DNA from: Thermomucor indicae-seudaticae
Lineage: Eukaryota > Mucoromycota > Mucoromycetes > Mucorales > Lichtheimiaceae
DNA: 29,384 nucleotides
Direction: 5' to 3'
NCBI GenBank assembly: GCA_000787465.1
Contig: JSYX01000424.1
Location: forward strand, 1-29,384
A program made the position numbers and the translations under genes. Shown here piece by piece: positions 1 to 7,713 of the stretch (within the stretch, counting starts at the first letter, position 1; every line of letters starts with the position of its first letter). The notes under the pieces are model-generated. The model saw only the letters and a list, made by a program, of their open reading frames with translations, did no database searches and was not told the DNA's origin.

Positions 1-112
1 GCTACATCCGTTCGTCCTCCAACAAGAAAGAAAGCAAGTTCATTGAATATTTGGAAGGGCACGTGTATGGAGGAAACACTAATTACTACTTTCGGTTATA
101 ACATGCTACGAT

Positions 113-1840
113 AATAGTTGCCTGTCATATGAAGAAAACTGGGCTGGCTATTGCGCAGACAATCTGCTCAATCTTGGTGTCCGTACCACTTCGCGTGTCG
201 AAGATACGCATTGGCAAATCAAAAACACGATGCAAACAACAGGAAGTTTGTACAGAACGTTTAAAGCAATTGATGCAGTAATCCAAAAATCGGTAAGCTT
301 GATCGCGTTTCAAGCCTGACAATCTAGTATCATCTATTTCTGCTATCTACAGATGGAGATCGAAAAGCGTGAATTCCTTCAAGAAAAACATAAACGTCCC
401 ATCTTCGACGTCAAGGAAATCCAGGCCATGCAGAATCTTTTCGGGAAAGTCAGCTTCTTCGCTCTTAACAAGGTTCGAAGTGAACTGAATGAGGCATGGA
501 AAAACACAGGGAATCAGATTGACGACGCCAGCAGCTGCCAATGCGAAGCAAAAGTCAACTATGGCTTGCCGTGCCAGCATTCCATTTACAGGTAAGCTTT
601 CATGTAAAACTGCAAGATGTACCTGATCGATGGTATTCGGAGTATGATATAGGTATACTATACCAATGCGAATAATTTGAGAGTTACCAGTGTTCTAACT
701 CATATCCCAGACAAGATACAATTCATCAGCTCTGAAAGTCTCGTTCAGGATCATCGAAGCTATGTCCTCAAAGCATTGCAGCGTACTTTAGATGGCTTGG
801 ACACTGACCAGCAAAAAGTAGACCTTTTGTTAAAGATCGAAAAGGTCATCGAATCCTACACTGTCGTCAGTGTTGAGGAGGCCTCCCTGCCAGACGATGA
901 GGTGACCAAGCATCGCCCAGAGAACGCGGAAGGCAAACGAATCCCTTCTAAGTTCGAGCAGTTGGAGAAGAAGACAACCGCAAAATCCGAGACTCCAGCA
1001 GCAGCCGTCCCGTCCGGAAACGACCAAGAGATACCTGCTTTTGTCGTCCAACGAAAGAGAAGTCTCGAATATGAATATCCGGATAAGCTCTATAAGAGGT
1101 AATGAACTGTGACATTAGTTTGCTGTGAATTTGATGGTTTGTTTACTTGAAAATACGGCCAAAGAAAGCCGAAGAATCAGATTTGAGTTTTTCGCCCATC
1201 CGGATATATCATGTGAATATTTCACTGGAACCGCTGAAATCAAATCGGATGGATGGTGTGGTTTCCGGACCGTGGCGTACTGTGTCAAAGGCGACCAGGC
1301 CGCCTTCATGGAAGTAAAGAAAGAGATGCCGGCTTGCTTCCAACAGAACAAAGAAGTATATGCCAGCCACTCCATCAGCATGTACAACATGGAAGACATC
1401 GAGCGTACGATCGCCTAGGGGCTCGACCTTAAACCTGTAGACGGCAAATACCCTTCCTGTGCTTCCACTTATTGGTTTTTCACGCCAGGCTGCGCACAAG
1501 TTGTGGCGGACACTTACCGGGTGCCAGTTGCGGTATATCTGGGAAACGCGAAGAAAAACAATGATGGGCAATATGTAGTCCCACCGATGTTGTTCCTTCC
1601 GTTTGAGGGACCCTCACAAAGACCTCCTCCGTTGCCATCATTCTGCAGAATGTAAACGGTTTTCACTCGGCCACAGTCAATATCAGAGGAGACATCAAAA
1701 TGGAACGGCCAATAATTGAATCGTCCGTCATAAGAGCATGCCAGAAAATGGGACAAAAGCACGACCTCCGGAAAGTAGTATGGCGATCATTGCAGATCAA
1801 AAAGCCTGAACATAGAGAAACCCAGATCATTGACTTAGCA
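113..1840 (+). pseudogene. Decayed MULE transposase fused to an OTU-type cysteine protease domain
   Basis: Coding remnant of a Mutator-like (MULE/FAR1-type) transposon whose 5' part lies outside the window. Reading from about 113, exons join across GT-AG introns at 293-352 and 592-690. The joined frame has the end of a MULE transposase (TTSRVEDTHWQIKN near 190-230), then a SWIM zinc finger (CQC...CQH, 536-580) and the typical following segment HSIYSVLTHIPDKIQF. A charged linker leads, probably across another intron near 1100, to an OTU protease domain. Its catalytic Cys sits in DGWCGFR (Cys at 1257-1259), followed by GCAQVVADTYRVPVAVYLGN (about 1485-1550) and the catalytic His in NGFHSATVNI (about 1655-1690). 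Lesions are seen: TAG at 1416-1418 inside the OTU domain and a frameshift near 1610-1635 before the His motif. The first 110 bases do not stay in one frame. Transposase-OTU fusions are known in MULE families; the role of the protease in transposition is not settled. Confidence 0.75.
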
Positions 1841-1850
1841 CTACGGGAAA

Positions 1851-2080
1851 CGCTGATTCTATTTTTCCCTAAGTTTCACTGGTTTTCCCTAAAATTCATG
1901 TTTTCAGGGAAAAGTAAGGTAAACTTCTGCTTTCTGCGCGACTTTTCAGTATTTTCTAGAGTAGGGATTCGTCCCTACTTTTCACTGAAATAGGATTGGC
2001 TACAAATTTTGCTCTCACAGCCTATATAGACCTTTGAGCGTAATATATGATGCGTAAATGTTGCAAAAGTGTCTTCTGTG
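1851..2080. other. AT-rich stretch with GGGAAA-type inverted repeats and a perfect hairpin
   Basis: No gene is seen here. The stretch follows the OTU remnant directly and carries several TTTCCCTA / AGGGAAA inverted copies (about 1860-1915), plus a perfect 8-bp stem with a TTCG loop at 1960-1979. Its position suggests the 3' non-coding end or terminal repeat of the MULE element, but the matching 5' end is outside the window, so this is an inference. Confidence 0.35.
1960..1979. repeat. Perfect hairpin, 8-bp stem with TTCG loop
   Basis: AGTAGGGA pairs fully with TCCCTACT around a TTCG loop and is followed by a short T-run. A UUCG-type loop would make the RNA form very stable, but no neighbouring transcript is known. 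It may be a by-product of terminal repeats of the adjacent transposon. Confidence 0.6.
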
Positions 2081-2874
2081 TAGGGTTCCGACCAGATATC
2101 TTGTTTTCTGGTTTTTATCTGGTTCTGCTTCGGTTCTGCTTTGATTAAAACAGAGCAGATGCCAAATTTCTCAACCTGATTCTGTTCTGCTTTGGTTCTG
2201 CTCTGGTTTACTTGGCATTAGTGCTCCGCATGGGACGGTTTGGGTTGAGTTGGAGGACTGACCAAGCCGAACCCGCTTGCATAGTAACCCGATTCAACCT
2301 GTCTATGCCTTGACTCAACCCAACCCAAAATTTATTGTGTTGTTTCTCGGTTGCATCGGGTTCAGGCATGTGCATAAACAAAAATTCATGTGGCATGTCG
2401 TTTGAACAAAGTTTTCTACTCGACACCTCAGACCCACATTGCAAAAATGGTGTTTTATCAATACCGCTTCAAGTATTGAAATAACGAAGTTTTTGCGGTG
2501 CCCGTCGCTGCTGGTTTCTTTTGGACACGAGGAGTGTGCTGACTTGTTGAGACTTGAAAACACAGAAGTAATAGAAAATGGTTGATCATCCAAACGAGAA
2601 TATATTGATACGTACTGTAGTAGTTCATGGGTTGGTTCGAATTCTTGAGTTGGATTGGGCTGGGTTGGGTTGTTTTGGTTTCGCGTTGGGCCAGAAACTC
2701 AAACCCATTTGGGAATCTCCTGCTGGAGATCCATTTGGATCTCTGAAGCAGATCCAAAGCAGAAAACCAGATTGCATCCAGACAAAGCAGTACCAGAGCA
2801 GATACAAATAACCAGATACCAGAGCAGAGCAGATTTCAGGCGAATCTGCTCTGCTTTGGTTTTTCGGAACCCTA
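2081..2874. mobile_element. Low-complexity element with TAGGGTTCCGA terminal inverted repeats (copy 1)
   Basis: The element begins TAGGGTTCCGA and ends TCGGAACCCTA, an 11-bp perfect inverted repeat whose outer TA could be a duplicated TA target. The sub-terminal 100 bases on each side are runs of degenerate CAGAGCAGA / TCTGCTCTGGTT units. Nested inside are stretches of another composition: GGTTTGGGTTGAGTTGG near 2236, its inverted counterpart near 2310-2333, and GGGTTGGGTTG near 2665. No convincing protein is encoded; the open frames are short and repeat-driven. It looks like a non-autonomous DNA transposon (MITE-like) with insertions. A second copy lies at 4337-4619. Confidence 0.6.
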
Positions 2875-2894
2875 GTCATGGGAATAAAAAAAAA

Positions 2895-3673
2895 ATTTAG
2901 CCGTGAAGGAAAGTGCCTTCATTGGTCAAAGAAAAACTTGTTCGGCAAGGCCTGGAATATCACAATGCGAACCAATCAATCATGATACGTATGGTGCAAC
3001 GGATGAAACAAAATGCTCCGGAAAAGGTAAGTTAAAGAGGTCACCAGAAACAGAAGTAAAGAAAAAGGGGAAGATAAAGATAGTAAAAAGAGATAATAAG
3101 CGATGCAATAAAGAAATGACTCCAGCGCGTTGGCCGACTCCAAAAACCACTGCGCCAAAGTTAGGGTACGAAGGGAAATACAACCAGAAGAGATACACGC
3201 GTTGATCAATTATCAAAATGGTCTCACCGTTTCCTCTGATGAGACCAGACGAACTATTCTAAAGGGGGGTTCACCAAAAGGGATCTCGTAAAAGACTCGT
3301 AAGAAAAGGGCTCTTCAGAAAGGCTCTCGAAAAAAGGTCCTCGAAAAAGGCTTTTTTCACCATCGTTTATTGGATCAATTTCATACTTCTTTTATACAAT
3401 GCATATAATCGATAAGAAATCTTTCTTATCTCGCTGGGGTAGCTGGAGATAGTAAAAATGTAATAATTATGATAAGGCTCTTCTTAAGTGGGTTGATAAG
3501 GAGGAAGCGATATGAGGGGAACACAAGAAAGCTAAATGGATACGTCAAGGAAAGGAAAGGTCGTTGTGGTATCAAGGTCCGAAAGTATCTGAACAGGGAG
3601 CCAAAAAGGAAGGATGTCGAGCCGTTGTAGCTTGGCCACATGAGTCTTGAGTTGACCTGTCGCAACAACGGTG
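2895..3673. other. Gene-free stretch between repeat element and tRNA
   Basis: No gene recognised. It includes an A-rich segment (3030-3110), a GGTCTCA...TGAGACC inverted repeat (3220-3247) and the degenerate AAAAGG..CTCG repeats listed separately. Small open frames here are AT-rich and show no recognisable motif. Confidence 0.4.
3274..3352 (+). repeat. Degenerate short tandem repeat, AAAAGG(N)CTCG type
   Basis: About five imperfect units of 12-18 bases follow one another (AAAAGGGATCTCG, AAAAGACTCG, AAAAGGGCTCTTC, AAAGGCTCTCG, AAAAGGTCCTCG). The unit length varies, so this is a decayed array rather than a clean minisatellite. No function is evident. Confidence 0.5.
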
Positions 3674-3746
3674 GGGTTGATGGTGTAGTGGTTATCATTC
3701 TCCGTTTGGGTCGGAGAGGCCCCGGGTTCAAATCCCGGTCGACCCC
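3674..3746 (+). tRNA. tRNA-Pro, anticodon TGG
   Basis: All four arms fold. The acceptor GGGTTGA pairs with TCGACCC (one G-T pair) with discriminator C at 3746. The anticodon stem CTCCG/CGGAG encloses loop TTTGGGT, which gives anticodon TGG, and the T arm is CCGGG TTCAAAT CCCGG. Internal Pol III promoters are present: A box TGGTGTAGTGG and B box GGTTCAAATCC. A T6 run at 3749-3754 serves as terminator. There is no intron and CCA is not encoded, as expected for a eukaryotic nuclear tRNA. It decodes proline CCA and, by wobble, CCG codons. It is the only intact gene in the first 7.5 kb. Confidence 0.95.
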
Positions 3747-3748
3747 TC

Positions 3749-3754
3749 TTTTTT
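3749..3754 (+). terminator. RNA polymerase III terminator of tRNA-Pro
   Basis: A run of six T starts three bases after the tRNA discriminator base, the normal Pol III stop signal. Confidence 0.85.
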
Positions 3755-4336
3755 GCGCTGCTCTACTCGGCATCGAGGTGCAATATTGGCTTCGCGGAGA
3801 CAGAGGATATCACGAAGTAACCACGAAGTATAGACTACGAGGTATGGATCACAGAAGACAGAGAGACGGATCAGATGCTTTTAATTCGATGAGCATATGC
3901 TCGTATTTATACTTTTTTTTCTAAATAAAAGATATTGCGCGATAAGCTCCGGCTATCAAGAAATCTAAGTGCCACAGTCAAAGGGTGGGAGCGCATCTAA
4001 TCGGTTGGAGGTATCCTGACTAAAGCATGGGAACGAGGCTACGACAATATCGTGATCCTGGTTATACTGACAGCACTGTCTCAGCCAACTTTTCTTCAGA
4101 AGTCTCACAAGATTGCTACGCACGGTACACTTCACTGCAAAAAACCGGGAATTACAACAGATTTAAACGACATGTACTTTACAGCGTAACTTCGCGTTAT
4201 TGTACGTTATAAAGGCGTTGCATTAAATATCACACGCCGTCGCCATTATTTCAAATTACAAGGCTGATGATTGCATGTTAGCAAAAAATTTCATACGCAT
4301 TACAAGCCTTTGTAATGCTGGGGTTTCTCCAGTGCT
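3755..4336. other. Gene-free stretch after the tRNA
   Basis: I see no gene. Open frames of up to 61 residues here have no recognisable motif. The segment lies between the tRNA and the second TAGGGTTCCGA element and is probably decayed repeat DNA. Confidence 0.35.
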
Positions 4337-4619
4337 TAGGGTTCCGAACAGAGCTGTGGTCTCTGGTTCTGCTCTGGTTTTCTCTGGTTCGCTTTGGTTT
4401 TTGAACTCCCAAATGTGGTAAGGAAATGCATTAGCTGCGTGTAGAATTATAGGATGATGTCTGGAAACGGCACAGGAGGAAACCAATAAGAAGTTTATTG
4501 AGACAAAGAAGACAAAAAAGCTTTCTCCGCGGACTCACAGTCGCAAACCAGAGAGAAGCAGAGCAGAGCAGAGCAGATCCGGGTTCGGCTCTGTTCTGCT
4601 CTGGTTTTTCGGAACTCTA
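4337..4619. mobile_element. Low-complexity element with TAGGGTTCCGA terminal repeats (copy 2)
   Basis: This short copy begins TAGGGTTCCGAA and ends TTCGGAACTCTA, one mismatch in the inverted repeat. As in copy 1, the sub-terminal DNA is TCTGGTTCTGCTCTGG on the left and CAGAGCAGAGCAGA followed by TTCTGCTCTGGTTTTTC on the right. The middle (about 4400-4550) is unrelated to the middle of copy 1. Shared ends with unshared interiors are what non-autonomous DNA transposons show. No coding capacity is seen. Confidence 0.6.
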
Positions 4620-4780
4620 GTTGGCGACTGACCAATATTTGGCTGAGCTACCTACTCTAGTTTGATCTGGCACAGACATGATACTGTGTTTGCTTTATTG
4701 CTACTCCTAAATATCGAATGAGTATGTTTAGCTCTCATGATTCTGACTTCTCCTTCCTCCTGCAGTAGAGGAAAAGTATA

Positions 4781-5058
4781 GTCTCAATACTTGAAACAGT
4801 ATCGAGACGGTATTGAGGTAGAAAAGTCTCAGGTATTTTGTCCCAATATTTGAGACCGTCGCTCTTTAAAACGCTCCAACGTTCTCTTCAAATGCTCCTA
4901 CGTATCATAACCCAGAAGAGTTTCCTCCGAATAGAAAGCCGACTTTGGATATACCAGTAGCAGCATTGAAGTTCCGTTGGACGCGAATGCCGTTATTTGC
5001 CGCCTTTTTCCTAGATTTCGTCTCGATACTGTCTGAGGTACTGAGACAGTATTGAGAC
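4781..5058. repeat. Element bounded by GTCTCAATACT inverted repeats
   Basis: GTCTCAATACT at 4781-4791 is matched by AGTATTGAGAC at 5048-5058. Inside both ends the same motif recurs in degenerate form (CAGTATCGAGACGGTATTGAG near 4798 in pieces, GTCTCGATACTGTCTGAGG near 5019). This resembles a small terminal-inverted-repeat element made of reiterated GAGAC/ATACT units, different in sequence from the CAGAGCAGA elements. There is no coding capacity. Confidence 0.5.
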
Positions 5059-5154
5059 GTCCCCCTTTTTTGTCAGTGTTGCGTCTTCTGGATGACGACA
5101 TTTGGTAACCTCTTTCGTGTGTGATAAGGATGAGAACCCCGATCGGCTCGGGGT

Positions 5155-5349
5155 TAGGGTTTTTACGGGTCGGGTCACGGGTCAAAATTGTATTCCTCGA
5201 CCCGTCAAACCCCGGGGTCGGTTTGGGGTCGGGTTATAACCCGCGGATTGATTCGGAACAGTAGACTCGGCTCAACTCGAACATCCACGCTGGAGTTACC
5301 ACGACTCGAGTCGAGTTCGCGTCTCGACTCGAACTCGTGGTGAACCCTA
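5155..5349. repeat. Low-complexity CGGGTCGGGTC / ACTCGAGTCGAG block with TAGGGTT...AACCCTA ends
   Basis: The block starts TAGGGTT and ends AACCCTA, the same outer 7 bases as the elements at 2081 and 4337. The interior differs: CGGGTCGGGTCACGGGTC on the left, then CTCGAACT / GACTCGAGTCGAG units on the right. It may be a third family with a related terminus, or a chance match of a 7-base end. Confidence 0.4.
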
Positions 5350-5831
5350 GACAAATATAGCTCAAATTAATTCACAAGAAAATTCATATGTCAGACGTCC
5401 AAAATAAAAGGGCGTCACTCCTATTCTCATTTTCATAAATGTTTGCGCTTAGCGATACCAGCTACGTCCGCTCCTGCAGAACGTTGCTTCTCTGCCGCAC
5501 CATATACACGCAATCGATTGCTACCGTAAACAGTGAAAGAGTTGGTGCTTATGGATTCATGGTATTCAGCTTTTAACAACAAACAACAAACATAGATTGG
5601 GCCGTATGTTGCACGTGTATGACCAGGGTTAGTCCTTTGCCACAACTTGCTTGTACATTTTCATTGTGGCAAAGTTCCTAGACTCGCTTTTCCCAGCGGG
5701 GCTCCTGGTAAAGCGTTGGCCTGGATTAATCCTGTTCCTTGGGTCCTTGTTTCATTGTAATCTCGTATCAGATCTATGTTATCTTCTTTCGGATCGGTTA
5801 CTCGTTGCTGCTGCCCTGGTCTTTCTCATGG
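5350..5831. other. Gene-free stretch, possible traces of a hAT transposase on the minus strand
   Basis: No intact gene. On the minus strand near 5433-5505 the translation AEKQRSAGADVAGIAKRKHL resembles the conserved C-terminal dimerisation segment of hAT transposases (S-A-G-x-D-x-x-G). The match is short and bounded by stops and frameshifts, so the call is weak. Confidence 0.25.
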
Positions 5832-7180
5832 TTATCTGACTATCAATACGACAACGAAGTTGTGGAGATAGCAACAGACTGCGATCCATTGCATGCACCG
5901 CATGAGATCCTCTGCGTCCCTTATATCCAACGGCAAGACTTTAAGCCTCTGCCAGCTATTTTTCGCGAATCCTATTGTTCTCTCGACTTCGACTTCATGA
6001 ACATTATTTAATTCCGTGCACATTTGAGTCAATGTCAATCGTTATTCATTTACCTCGTACGGAAGAAAGCGAACGCATTTTCTGGTCGATATCTTCATGG
6101 TGCTTTATACCGAGTGATTATGCGGGACGAAAACGCATACGCAAAGTCACCAAGAACGTACTCGGATCCTGAAAAGTAGGTCTTCGTGTTATTCCCGAAG
6201 CCTGATTCCTTTCGCGCAGATGAAATCGTGGACTTTCCCGGGGGTGCTGACGTCGAAGAAACGGATCCAATTATGGATGTTGGGAATGAGTTGCAAGTTC
6301 AACGCGTAACGCTTTTTGCGATTGTAAAAAGTCGTAGCCTTCCCAGGCTCGCCGTTTTGCTACGACGACATCTGGGCCGTCCATCCACCACCCCTGCGCA
6401 CTCGTCGAAAGGCAAACCTTTCATTTCCTTTAGATCAGCTTTCAACTGGACCGGTCCAGCAGGAGATGGCCACGTCACGAAGTCTTTCAGTCTGCCTTGT
6501 AACGCACCGCGGACGCGCAGCGTCAACTTGTGAACAGCCCCCTTTGACATGTCAAAATTCCCGGGGCTACATTGTCCAACCTTGCAGCGGAACCGTAATG
6601 CGCCAATCTGAAAAATTGTCATAGCAAATTGGACTCGTACCGGTGCTTGCTCATTATCGCTGTCATTCTGAAAGCTTGAATAGTCCCTTACCCGCTGGAG
6701 CGATTGCTCGAAAGTGTCTTTTTTTTCATACGAAATATTGTCCGGAAGCGAGCAGAGTCTACGTTCAGAAGAAGCAAGTCTCGCAGCTCTGGTTCTTTTT
6801 TTCGCGAGTAACACGCTGACGGAGGCAGCGAGTGTTCATTACCCACGCGGGAAAATCTCGATCCGTAATTTCGAACAAGTCATCGCACTCAAGGATCAAG
6901 CTCCTTTCGTACTCGCGGAACACGTCCAATCTACGAACTACTACGTCCTGCGTGTTTTCTTCACCCTCAAGGCTGTCAGAAGACAGGGGGAGCTCAGGCA
7001 AGCCATTGCGAACAGTTCTCCATGGCAGGCTTTGAAGGGTCCACTGCCGGGCTTCGTCGACCGTGATGAATCGGCGGTTTATCGGGAACAGCGGGCGTGT
7101 TCTGTAGTTCGCCGCGTTGAGCAGGAGACACGCCTGGAAACTGTCAATGGCGTCAGCGGCAGTTCATGCTGCTGACGTAC
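5832..7180 (-). pseudogene. Decayed PIF/Harbinger-type DDE transposase
   Basis: Read on the minus strand, successive frames give the parts of a HARBI1-like transposase in the right order. The N-terminal region (about 7180-6815) is followed by SSFQNDSDNEQAPVRV and the helix-turn-helix-like region (to about 6500). Then come VTWPSP and the first catalytic Asp in CAGVVDG (about 6390), FYNRKKRYALNLQLIPN (about 6330-6280) and the second Asp in TPGKVHDF. LGDFAYAFSS (near 6150) and VERTIGFAKNSWQRLKVLP with the catalytic Glu and the end CCYLHNF (6000-5850) complete the order. The gene is dead: a frameshift lies near 6325 at a T-run, an in-frame TAA at 6189-6191, a TGA at 6095-6097, and more frame changes before 6038. 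The element's terminal repeats were not found. Upstream minus-strand frames to about 7430 (MPKRYFRQRITERF...) may belong to the same element. Confidence 0.8.
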
Positions 7181-7430
7181 TGGTTTTCGAATAACTATGA
7201 ACGAAAGTGTCAGCGCGTAAACAGCCTTTACGGATGTTTGTCTTGCGCTTGTTCCTCCCAGCTTGCGCGGCAGCCTGGCTCTTCGAAGCGGACGGACCAC
7301 TGGGCGGCTGCGGGGTCGGCGGTTGTGGGACATTGGCGGCTGGTTGAACGAATTCTCAAGAAATCTCTCAGTGATGCGTTGACGGAAGTATCGCTTCGGC
7401 ATCGTGTTGGTGGTGAGCTGAAACACAAGT

Positions 7431-7713
7431 AAACAGAAAGAGTAATATTTATGCTGAGAAACTGAAGGGTCGGTCACGGTAGCTGAATCAACTTGGTAAT
7501 TCATTGGCTATATTTCATTTTTTTTTACAGACGAGATCACAGATGAGTATGAAAACAATCTGTGCAGTGCTAACATCCTTGACCGAAAATGGAAAATGGA
7601 ATCTCCGCAAGAAATCCCTGCGCGACATCTTTTCCGTTTTTGGAGTTCCCCGCTTAAGACGACGCGGCACCCCGCTTCTTCTGCTATTTCGTCATTTTTT
7701 CTAATCCCAGGCA
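7431..7713 (+). promoter_or_regulatory. Upstream region of the GID5/ARMC8 gene
   Basis: Gene-free DNA between the transposon relic and the GID5 start. The sequence TTTTCTAATCCCAG at 7697-7710, just before the ATG, has the form of a branch point plus splice acceptor, so an intron in the 5' leader is possible. No TATA box is evident. Confidence 0.3.

Noticed and set aside
3236..3255. CTGATGAG...CGAA, like a hammerhead ribozyme core
   Set aside because: The second core block reads CGAAC rather than CGAAA, the segment between cannot form a proper stem II, and the stronger pairing here is GGTCTCA with TGAGACC.
2081..5349. TAGGGTT as remnants of a telomere
   Set aside because: Only single copies occur at element ends, never a tandem TTAGGG array, so an internal telomere tract is not supported.
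6714..7175. 153-residue plus-strand open frame
   Set aside because: It is the reverse of the Harbinger relic; the minus strand carries the recognisable protein motifs.
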